Positions 1-5,438 of a stretch of 5,438 nucleotides of DNA are shown here, in pieces. The translations under genes and the position numbers were made by a program. The stretch covers positions 1 through 5,438 of the forward strand of contig CAMJRV010000197.1 in the NCBI GenBank assembly GCA_946408315.1, in the 5' to 3' direction. Source of the DNA: an uncultured Bacillota bacterium (lineage in GTDB: Bacteria; Bacillota; Clostridia; Peptostreptococcales; Anaerovoracaceae). The stretch's first letter is position 1, and each line of letters opens with the position of its first letter. The notes beneath the pieces are model-generated. The model did not search any database and was not told where the DNA came from. It saw nothing but the letters and a program-made list of their open reading frames with translations.

Positions 1-510
1 TTGATAAGCAACGTCTTTGAATTCGTTTTCAAATTCCGAAAGGTAGATCTCCTGGGGGAGCAATTCCTTTAACATCCCCCCGGGGAGACCCTGCTTTTCA
101 TAAACCGTTACCTCATAGTTCCTGCCGGCAAGTTTCAGAGCGCAGGCCATACCGCTGAGCCCTCCGCCGATGACGGCAATGCTGTGCTTTTTCCTGGGAA
201 CATTAAATCGTATAGGCTCCCTGTCTTTTGTAAGTTCCACGCAGGCCTGCTCTATAAGGCGCAAATCGACGGCTTCATCGAAAGGATTGCGGACGCATAC
301 CGATTTACACGGCTGATCGCAGATTGTGCTGACAATGCGCGGAAAAACCACTTGATTCCGATATAATCGATAAGCCGCGGTAAAGTCGCCCCGTTGAACC
401 TTTTCAATCATAGCCCGCACGTCTACCTTCAGCGGGCATACCGACATGCAGGGCGCGCTGGCCCCTTGAAAACAGCTTTCCGTGTATCGTTCAAAATCGT
501 CAACTTTCAT
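1..510 (-). CDS. GltD-like Fe-S/FAD oxidoreductase, N-terminal 170 residues (3' end outside window)
   Basis: The frame is open from an ATG at 510 down to base 1 with no stop, so the C-terminus lies beyond the window. The start is supported by GAGGTG at 518-523, 7 bases upstream. The frame also stays open upstream to the preceding stop codon, so a longer form is not excluded. Residues 1-100 resemble the two-cluster Fe-S domain of glutamate synthase small subunit and dihydropyrimidine dehydrogenase: C13, C21 and C25 followed by PLKVDV, then C64, C68 and C72 in ICDQPCKSVC. Residues 111-145 form an FAD-binding Rossmann start with GGGLSG (115-120), an acidic E138 ending strand 2, and LPGG (142-145). 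Family members move electrons between NAD(P)H, FAD and Fe-S centres in the cytoplasm. One expected cysteine, the second of CxxC, is Gly16. It lies 90 bases after a flavin-free molybdenum hydroxylase and is probably in its operon. A role as electron partner of that enzyme is inferred. Confidence 0.87.
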   Translation of the reverse strand, partial: MKVDDFERYTESCFQGASAPCMSVCPLKVDVRAMIEKVQRGDFTAAYRLYRNQVVFPRIVSTICDQPCKSVCVRNPFDEAVDLRLIEQACVELTKDREPIRFNVPRKKHSIAVIGGGLSGMACALKLAGRNYEVTVYEKQGLPGGMLKELLPQEIYLSEFENEFKDVAYQ

Positions 511-554
511 CAACCAACACCTCAACTTTGTCTTCTCATTATCAGAACCGGGCA

Positions 555-584
555 CAGCCGGGAACCGCAATTGATTCCCGGCTG
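555..584 (-). other. intercistronic hairpin (10-bp perfect stem, 10-base loop)
   Basis: CAGCCGGGAA at 555-564 is exactly complementary to TTCCCGGCTG at 575-584, leaving a 10-base loop. It lies between the hydroxylase stop codon (601) and the ribosome binding site of the flavoprotein gene (518-523). No run of U follows on the minus strand, so it is not a normal intrinsic terminator. A role in mRNA processing, 3'-end protection or partial polarity between the two genes is inference. Confidence 0.6.
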
Positions 585-600
585 CGCTCTTCGGATGAGG

Positions 601-3450
601 TCAGCCTTCACTCCAGTAAACCGGATGAGCTTGTATTCTTTCAATCTCGTCATACATGTCAGGCCCGAGGTAATATTTCTTAGGCGTCGCATCCCTGCCC
701 TGGGCTTTTGCTTCCATAGCGGCTTTTACCTTTTCAGGGGTAGCCGGCAGTTCATAGATTCTCGCGCCCACTGCGTTATAGATGGCGTTCAGCACCGCCA
801 CATGTCCGCTGGACTGGAAGCATTCCGCACAGCCCGCCGAACCGAACGGTCCGTATTTTCTTTCGTCTTCCAGGAAATAAAGGTCGATCTTGTCGGGGGT
901 ATCCTCGCAATAGTTCATACCTGCGCCGGCCAACGTCCCGGATTTCTCCAGATTATTATAGTCATAATGGTTTCTCAGCGCATAGTTGATCCCATGGGCA
1001 AGGCCGCTGTAAGCCTGCCCTTCGACCGCCAGAACATTCCCTAATTTCCCGACGTCGGCGATGGAAGTCATGCCTGTGCACGTAACTTTTCCGGTCTCCA
1101 CTTCAACAGCCACTTCCGCCATAAATGTTCCGTACATATACGATGGAACAGGGTCTCCTACGCCGGTATTGGGATCCAGTTCGCAGCCGCCGGCGCTGGA
1201 GCAGTCATAGACGCCCAGATATTTCGTGGGAATTCCTTCTGCTACCATTTCATCATAGGTTCTGTAGGTCCCATCCTCTTTTCGCATGGCGTTCATCAGT
1301 TTATTGGCCGCGTCGATGGTGGCATATCCGCCCATGAAATGGCAGCGGCTGCCTGCGGCAATCCCCGTATCAGGACATAGCAAACTGTCGTTCATGCAGA
1401 AATTGATCTGGTCCACCCTGAGACCTAACGGTTTTAACGCCTCATGGGTTAACGCCACCGTACCGATGTCTCCGCCCTGGCCCTGATCTTCCCAGGTGTT
1501 GAAGTTTGTTACCGATCCGTTGGGATTGAGTTCCAGCGCAACCTCCGCGTGGTCATGGCTGCTGAGTGTGTTATTAAAACCGCCCATGACGATACCTACG
1601 CCGTGCTTCACCTTATCCGTGCTCTCCGCCTTTGCCTTGGCCAATGCTTCCTGATAAAGGGGACGCATTCTATTCAGCATTTCCTCCATGGGATATTCTT
1701 TGAAAGGATAGCTGTTGAGATTGAGGTCTCCCTGACGGGCCACGTTTATGTACCTGAATTCCAGCGGGTCCATCCCCATCTTTTCAGCAAGCATATCCAT
1801 CAGGGTTTCTGAGGTGGTATAAGACTGGGTGGCGCCGAATCCCCGGTAAGCGGTTCCGAAGATGGCGTTTGTGAACGTTGCCTTTCCCAGCCCGGTAACG
1901 TTGGGAATATGGTAGGGCCACCCCATGAAGCGCATGACCTTTTCCAAATTATGACCGGCAAATTCGGTGTAAGGACCCCGGTCGGACAAAGCGTCGAATT
2001 CTAAAGCCGTCAATTTGCCGTCTTTGTCGCAAGCCATTCTGGCGTTGGTGTAAAGAGGGGCTCTCTTTCCGCTGAAATGCATAAACTCATCATAAGTCAT
2101 CGTTAAATTCAGGGGTCTGTCTTTGATTTCCATCAGGCAGGCGCCCATGATTGCATAGCTTCCCGGCGACGCCGCCCAGCCGAAGCTGGCTCCGGTATGG
2201 TTCTCTATGATCCGCACCTTGCTCATTTCCATTCCTACCGCCGCGGAAACTGCCATCAAGTTCCAATAGACCGATTGGGTCTTACATTGAATTACCATGT
2301 TGCCGTCCACATCCCAGTAACCGTTCATCGTGTCGCCTTCAATCGACAAATGGCATTCCCTCGTAGCATAAAAGCTTCCTTCCGCGGTGCAATAAGACGT
2401 TTCGATCACGTCTCTTGCCGGTTCTCCTTTTAGTGTCGGCTGGATCAGATATACATTTTCGCTCTCCGGGTGAATGCGGATGGCGTCGGGAGTAACCGCA
2501 TCCAGTGCGCTGATGTATTCCGGCAGCGGCTCAATGTCGACCCGGACCAGCTTTGCCGCCGCGCGGGCCTGTTCGTCGGTCTCCGCAATTATCGCGCCCA
2601 CCACGTCGCCGTATCTGAAAATTGTAGTATCACAGAATAGCGGACGTTCATCGCCTTTCATCTCGGAACGGGGATGATCCAGGGGAACGATCACTCGGTT
2701 CAATCCTTTGATATCCTTCGCCGTTACGACTTTAACAACGCCGGGCGCTGCTTCGGCGGCAGAAATATCAATATTTAAAATTTTCGCATGATGAGCCACT
2801 CTGGGCTGTATGATGGCAACATGCAGAGTCCCCTCCGGTAATTTATGTTTTATATCGTCCCCGAAATCAGCAAGTCCGGTGACTTTTGCCAACGCGGCCG
2901 GCCGGGGCATCTTGGTACCGTACACCTGATTGCCGTCCGGCTTATAGGTAATATCATCCATAGAAGCTTCGCCGCGCATAACCTTGGCCGCCGCCATTAC
3001 CGCGTCAACGATTGGCTTGTACCCGGTGCAGCGGCATGCATTGCGGTGCTTCTGAAACCACGCGCGAATTTCCTCCCTCGTGGGGTCCGCATTTTCATCC
3101 AGCAGCGCTTTCGCCGATACGATAAATCCCGGAGAGCAGAAGCCGCACTGGACAGCACCGTAAGTCATAAACGCAAGCTGCAGCGGATGCAGATGATTGG
3201 GTGTTCCGATGCCTTCGATGGTTTCTACGTTGCTGTACTCGGAAACGCTCTTCATCTTGCGTACGCAGGAACGCACCACTTTTCCATCCAGGATCACCGA
3301 ACATGCACCGCACTGTCCCGCGTTGCATCCTACTTTGGTTCCCGTCAGCCCCATTCTTCTCAGGACCGTCGCCAGCGTATCTTTCTCCGGGTCGCAGACG
3401 ACCAGACGCTGCACTCCGTTGATGTTCAAAAACATTTTTTTGAAACCCAT
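601..3450 (-). CDS. flavin-free molybdenum hydroxylase, aldehyde oxidoreductase (MOP) type
   Basis: This is a 949-residue cytoplasmic enzyme that by family hydroxylates aldehydes or heterocycles using water at a molybdenum-pterin centre and passes electrons through two [2Fe-2S] clusters. A plant-type ferredoxin domain covers about residues 1-78 with ligands C42, C47, C50 and C62. A helical [2Fe-2S] domain covers about 80-155 with C102, C105, C139 and C141 (HRNACRCTGYKP). After a linker, molybdopterin-binding domains run from about 186 to 870. Landmarks are TGASFG (419-424), YRGFGA with R536, WEDQGQG (653-659) and GPFGSAGCAEC with the expected catalytic Glu at 876. Layout and length match Desulfovibrio gigas MOP (907 residues) rather than xanthine dehydrogenase, since no FAD domain is fused. 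About 35 extra C-terminal residues follow. An upstream in-frame TTG at 3480 would give 959 residues, but the ATG at 3450 has an ideal ribosome binding site. Neighbours suggest regulation by the upstream sensor and electron transfer to the downstream flavoprotein. The substrate is unknown; assignment as a strict xanthine dehydrogenase is less likely. Confidence 0.94.
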   Translation of the reverse strand: MGFKKMFLNINGVQRLVVCDPEKDTLATVLRRMGLTGTKVGCNAGQCGACSVILDGKVVRSCVRKMKSVSEYSNVETIEGIGTPNHLHPLQLAFMTYGAVQCGFCSPGFIVSAKALLDENADPTREEIRAWFQKHRNACRCTGYKPIVDAVMAAAKVMRGEASMDDITYKPDGNQVYGTKMPRPAALAKVTGLADFGDDIKHKLPEGTLHVAIIQPRVAHHAKILNIDISAAEAAPGVVKVVTAKDIKGLNRVIVPLDHPRSEMKGDERPLFCDTTIFRYGDVVGAIIAETDEQARAAAKLVRVDIEPLPEYISALDAVTPDAIRIHPESENVYLIQPTLKGEPARDVIETSYCTAEGSFYATRECHLSIEGDTMNGYWDVDGNMVIQCKTQSVYWNLMAVSAAVGMEMSKVRIIENHTGASFGWAASPGSYAIMGACLMEIKDRPLNLTMTYDEFMHFSGKRAPLYTNARMACDKDGKLTALEFDALSDRGPYTEFAGHNLEKVMRFMGWPYHIPNVTGLGKATFTNAIFGTAYRGFGATQSYTTSETLMDMLAEKMGMDPLEFRYINVARQGDLNLNSYPFKEYPMEEMLNRMRPLYQEALAKAKAESTDKVKHGVGIVMGGFNNTLSSHDHAEVALELNPNGSVTNFNTWEDQGQGGDIGTVALTHEALKPLGLRVDQINFCMNDSLLCPDTGIAAGSRCHFMGGYATIDAANKLMNAMRKEDGTYRTYDEMVAEGIPTKYLGVYDCSSAGGCELDPNTGVGDPVPSYMYGTFMAEVAVEVETGKVTCTGMTSIADVGKLGNVLAVEGQAYSGLAHGINYALRNHYDYNNLEKSGTLAGAGMNYCEDTPDKIDLYFLEDERKYGPFGSAGCAECFQSSGHVAVLNAIYNAVGARIYELPATPEKVKAAMEAKAQGRDATPKKYYLGPDMYDEIERIQAHPVYWSEG

Positions 3451-3460
3451 TTCGCTAATT

Positions 3461-3467
3461 CCTCCTT
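3461..3467 (-). promoter_or_regulatory. ribosome binding site setting the hydroxylase start
   Basis: On the minus strand AAGGAGG lies 10 bases before the ATG at 3450. It decides the start: the in-frame TTG at 3480 lies upstream of this site and has no comparable site at the right distance, and the ferredoxin-like fold begins naturally at MGFKKMFLNI. Confidence 0.88.
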
Positions 3468-3480
3468 CTTTCCTCAGCAA

Positions 3481-3513
3481 TTACGTTGGCATGCCAACAT
3501 ATATTACGGTCAT
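3481..3513 (-). CDS. possible 10-residue leader peptide
   Basis: A short frame encodes MTVIYVGMPT followed by TAA. It is preceded by GGAGGAG at 3521-3527 with a 7-base spacer, a ribosome binding site as good as that of the hydroxylase gene. It ends 30 bases before the hydroxylase ATG, so translational coupling or leader control is conceivable. There is no obvious run of one regulatory amino acid, so classical amino-acid attenuation is not suggested. Its ATG overlaps a perfect TATAAT that may be a promoter -10 box. If that promoter is the only one, the leader would not be transcribed and the frame is chance. The two readings compete unless a second promoter lies upstream. Confidence 0.3.
   Translation of the reverse strand: MTVIYVGMPT
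3485..3498. promoter_or_regulatory. perfect 14-bp palindrome, candidate operator
   Basis: GTTGGCATGCCAAC reads identically on both strands. It lies 35 to 48 bases before the hydroxylase ATG and just downstream of the candidate promoter, about where the first transcribed bases would be. That position suits an operator for a dimeric regulator. As RNA it could form only a 5-bp stem with a 4-base loop, so a DNA-binding role is more likely. No protein can be assigned to it from sequence alone. Confidence 0.4.
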
Positions 3514-3540
3514 TATATTACTCCTCCTATTCCGCCACAA
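3512..3540 (-). promoter_or_regulatory. candidate sigma-A promoter for the hydroxylase operon
   Basis: On the minus strand TTGTGG (3540-3535) and a perfect TATAAT (3517-3512) are separated by exactly 17 bases. The -35 box matches the consensus only in its first three bases. Transcription would begin at about 3505, leaving a leader of roughly 55 bases that holds the palindrome and the ribosome binding site. A weak -35 box is typical of promoters that need an activator, which fits the adjacent regulator gene. The boxes also overlap the ribosome binding site and start codon of the possible leader peptide. Confidence 0.4.
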
Positions 3541-3577
3541 TGAATGGAAAAGCTTGATATGAGGCATCCGTTCCGCC
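3530..3577 (-). repeat. pair of GGCGGAA direct repeats, possible regulator sites
   Basis: GGCGGAA occurs on the minus strand at 3577-3571 and 3536-3530, 41 bases apart, close to four turns of the helix. The nearer copy overlaps the end of the candidate -35 box. The spacing and placement would suit an activator that binds on one face of DNA. A seven-base match may be chance. Confidence 0.2.
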
Positions 3578-3599
3578 CTTTTGGGATAGCCCGCAAAAC

Positions 3600-3648
3600 A
3601 AAAACCTCCTGATTGACGGAAACAAAAAACCCCCTGATTGATGGAAAC
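3600..3648. repeat. tandem duplication of a 24-base terminator arm
   Basis: The blocks at 3600-3623 and 3625-3648 match at 22 of 24 positions (T/C at the eighth base and C/T at the seventeenth), with a period of 25. Each contains the sequence able to pair with the single opposite arm at 3648-3665. The duplication therefore gives the transcript two alternative partners for the same hairpin arm. Confidence 0.85.
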
Positions 3649-3665
3649 ATCAACCAGGAGGTTTT
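3624..3665 (-). terminator. intrinsic terminator after the regulator gene
   Basis: The arms 3648-3665 and 3626-3643 form an 18-bp stem with a 4-base loop, followed on the minus strand by six T at 3629-3624 that partly overlap the stem base. Two positions (3637/3654 and 3632/3659) are A-C mismatches when read on the plus strand but G-U wobbles in minus-strand RNA, which shows that the hairpin acts on the minus-strand transcript. It lies 56 bases after the regulator stop codon and separates that gene from the hydroxylase operon. Confidence 0.82.
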
Positions 3666-3720
3666 AACGACCTGTGTTTTGCCCGAAATAAAATTCAGAT
3701 TATTCGAGAGAAATCTTAGA

Positions 3721-5438
3721 TCACTCGGAAGAAAGCTTATACAATTTAACTGCCAGTTGTAATTCGAAAATCTCTTCGGGAGAATTTAAGTTATAGCCGA
3801 AATCTTTGATTTTATTTAGCCTGTACTTTAAGCCGCTTAAGGACAGATTGGCCCTTCGCGAAGTTTCATTGATATTGGAATAATTCAGGTATTGTTCCAG
3901 CGTAATGATCAAATCGGAATGGTTTTTTAAATCGTAGCTTAAAATGGGCTCCAGCTTTTTATGCATAAATTGCAGCAAATCATGATCACTGCTTACGTCG
4001 AGCAAAAGAGCCAGAGAACCCAGATCGTCTAAAAATATGATCCGCTCTTTTTTGTCAAACGATTTTATGATCCTTATGGCTTTGCAAGCCTGCAAGTATG
4101 ACTGATAATAATCTTCCGCCTCATGGGCGATGCTGCCGCAGCCGATGGATATGACGCATTTTAAATAGGAGAGTTTCGAAATCAATTTGTTCAGCAAGCA
4201 TGTGAGATCTTCTTTTTTCTTGGAAGAAGGGAAAATGACAAGAATCCTTTCCTGAAATTCCAGGCACATTGCGGAAGAACACCCGGAGGTCAACAGTTTT
4301 CTGGCTGTTTCCAGGACCTCTTGCTTGAGAAGAATCCTTTTTTCGGAACTGATGGCGCCGGAATCGCCATAATCAATATCCATTGCCAAAACATAGTGAG
4401 GGATTCGAAGATCGAATCCCAGCCGCTCCCCCCAACCGATCAGGAAATCGATGCTGGAATATTTTTTATGAAACAAGGAATCGATAAAATCAGATATGAA
4501 TTGGTTTTTCAGATCGATGATCTGCTTTTCCCTTATGATATTTAACGCGTAAGTACTTGCGGCACGCTGAAGCAATACGATGGATTCCTGTTCGATCTCT
4601 ATGCTGATCTCGTGAATTCCCGCAATAAAACCTAAAAGCTCTTCCCCTGTGGCAATTGGCAGAATTACACAGTGATAGTCATGATTATCTGAGGATAAAT
4701 GAACGGTAAGGGGCAGGATGTTATTGACGATAGAGAGATCGAGCATCGTGCCGAAGGATAAATTTTTCGTCAGGATGCTTTTCAGTTCTTTTATCATTCC
4801 CTGATCTGTATTGATTTCGGAAGCCAATACCTTTAGCTTGCGGTCAAAGAGAATGATACCTCCACGAAACATTTGGGCTACGGCTTTGGTTATGCCTGCC
4901 ATGTCTTCCCCGTGCACAACCAGATGGTAAAGCTTCTGGTGAATGCTGAGGCTTCTCTCCAGCTTTCTGTTCTGCTCCTGTATTCTTTGATATGCTTCAT
5001 CTAATTCCTGGTTTATCGTAATGTCTTCGTAAAAAGGAAGCTCGCTGTCGATCAAATCTCCCCATTGGGGCAAGGTTCTTCCCTCAAATTCACACACGGG
5101 GTCCCCTTTGGCCTTGCATTTTGTTTCAATAAAGTATACTTTTTCCCCTAAAACAGAAGAGACATAACCGCCGGCGTAACCGATCAGCAGCCAGCATACG
5201 GGGTGATCGCTTTTCCCAAAAAATTGAATGTGCTGGTCGGCCTCAAAGGAATTAAGGAAGGTTCCTTTTTTAATGAGATTTCTATTTTCGTGGTCAAAGA
5301 TGATAACTTCGTCGAGAACCCTGGCAAAGCCTTCAAAGGCAAATAAATTGGCGCCGGCAAGAATGCATTCCTCCTCGCTGTCCCAAAGGCAGTTTTCCTT
5401 AAGAATGACGCCGTCATTATATCCGAGCTGCCATCCAT
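3721..5438 (-). CDS. XylR_N/V4R sensor - PucR-type transcriptional regulator (5' end outside window)
   Basis: The frame is open from the window edge to TGA at 3723-3721, giving 571 visible residues. A GTG at 5097 is an internal codon, because convincing sensor sequence precedes it. Residues 1-118 match the aromatic-sensing module of XylR, DmpR and MopR: SFEADQH (63-69), PVCWLLIGYAGGY (79-91) and KCKAKGDPVC (106-115). C81, E104, C107 and C115 match the spacing of the MopR zinc ligands exactly. A coiled-coil linker lies at about 138-172. A PucR/CdaR-type region (GGIILFD near 192, a GGDEF-like core to about 500) follows, and a helix-turn-helix of the PucR C-terminal class fills about 511-571 (NETSRRANLSLSGLKYRLNKI). 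There is no AAA+ sigma-54 module, so it should work with ordinary sigma-A promoters. By analogy with MopR roughly 75 residues are missing. It is co-oriented with and upstream of the hydroxylase gene, which is its likely target. The effector is unknown. Confidence 0.9.
   Translation of the reverse strand, partial: GWQLGYNDGVILKENCLWDSEEECILAGANLFAFEGFARVLDEVIIFDHENRNLIKKGTFLNSFEADQHIQFFGKSDHPVCWLLIGYAGGYVSSVLGEKVYFIETKCKAKGDPVCEFEGRTLPQWGDLIDSELPFYEDITINQELDEAYQRIQEQNRKLERSLSIHQKLYHLVVHGEDMAGITKAVAQMFRGGIILFDRKLKVLASEINTDQGMIKELKSILTKNLSFGTMLDLSIVNNILPLTVHLSSDNHDYHCVILPIATGEELLGFIAGIHEISIEIEQESIVLLQRAASTYALNIIREKQIIDLKNQFISDFIDSLFHKKYSSIDFLIGWGERLGFDLRIPHYVLAMDIDYGDSGAISSEKRILLKQEVLETARKLLTSGCSSAMCLEFQERILVIFPSSKKKEDLTCLLNKLISKLSYLKCVISIGCGSIAHEAEDYYQSYLQACKAIRIIKSFDKKERIIFLDDLGSLALLLDVSSDHDLLQFMHKKLEPILSYDLKNHSDLIITLEQYLNYSNINETSRRANLSLSGLKYRLNKIKDFGYNLNSPEEIFELQLAVKLYKLSSE

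Larger units (their letters stand above)
3593..3682. repeat. outer 8-bp inverted repeat around the terminator region
   Basis: GCAAAACA (3593-3600) is the exact reverse complement of TGTTTTGC (3675-3682). The left arm abuts the duplicated hairpin arm at 3601. The right arm is separated from its hairpin arm at 3665 by nine bases. Together they make a nested, imperfect palindrome of about 90 bases. It could be an extended terminator or a trace of a small palindromic element; no target-site duplication was identified. Confidence 0.35.

Noticed and set aside
394..1044. 216-residue plus-strand frame
   Set aside because: It is antisense to the flavoprotein start and the end of the hydroxylase gene, with no family resemblance.
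3478..3480. TTG as the start of the hydroxylase (959 residues)
   Set aside because: It lies upstream of the strong ribosome binding site that fits the ATG at 3450.
3470..3500. Sigma-54 promoter (TTGGCATG followed by TTGCT), considered because of the XylR-like sensor
   Set aside because: The GG to GC distance is 17 bases instead of 12, it is too near the start codon, and the regulator has no sigma-54 interaction domain.
2845..3543. 232-residue plus-strand frame
   Set aside because: It is antisense to the Fe-S domain of the hydroxylase, whose eight cluster cysteines prove the minus-strand frame.
3600..3648. CRISPR-like direct repeats
   Set aside because: There are only two copies with no spacer between them, and the pairing with 3648-3665 explains them as terminator arms.
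5095..5097. GTG as the start of the regulator (458 residues)
   Set aside because: The same frame is open to the window edge and encodes strongly recognisable sensor sequence; the codon falls inside the KGDPVC motif.
5184..5438. 84-residue minus-strand frame at the right edge
   Set aside because: It is in a different frame from the regulator, whose sensor domain occupies the same bases, and its product has no recognisable features.

Overview
The window looks like part of an anaerobic, clostridia-like Firmicute genome with moderate GC content. The evidence is strong AGGAGG-type ribosome binding sites, a U-tailed intrinsic terminator, and a PucR-type regulator next to a flavin-free molybdenum hydroxylase. 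Names such as Desulfitobacterium, Desulfosporosinus or Sporomusa would only be guesses. All three genes lie on the minus strand, so transcription runs from high to low coordinates.

At the right edge (3721-5438) is the C-terminal part of a transcriptional regulator, 571 visible residues, with its N-terminus outside the window. It joins an aromatic-sensor module of the XylR/DmpR/MopR kind (XylR_N plus V4R, with an intact Cys-Glu-Cys-Cys zinc site) to a PucR/CdaR-type output (coiled coil, GGDEF-like middle domain, C-terminal helix-turn-helix). The AAA+ sigma-54 domain that usually follows this sensor is absent. The stretch at about 5098-5438 is therefore coding.

The 270-base gap (3451-3720) is dense with signals. 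A terminator for the regulator has its 3' arm duplicated in tandem. It is followed by a possible sigma-A promoter, a perfect 14-bp palindrome, and a possible 10-codon leader ORF that overlaps the promoter's -10 box. Last comes a strong ribosome binding site that fixes the start of the next gene at 3450.

The central gene (601-3450, 949 aa) is a molybdopterin-dependent hydroxylase of the Desulfovibrio aldehyde oxidoreductase (MOP) type: two [2Fe-2S] domains fused to the molybdenum cofactor domains, with no FAD domain. The catalytic Glu is kept, but several pocket positions differ from MOP. After a 90-base gap with a perfect 10-bp hairpin comes the N-terminal 170 residues of a GltD-like Fe-S/FAD oxidoreductase (1-510), which runs off the left edge.

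Inferred system: the regulator senses a small, probably aromatic or similarly hydrophobic compound and controls a hydroxylase that oxidises it or a related aldehyde or heterocycle. The flavoprotein may supply the electron route to NAD(P) that the hydroxylase lacks. The substrate cannot be read from the sequence.
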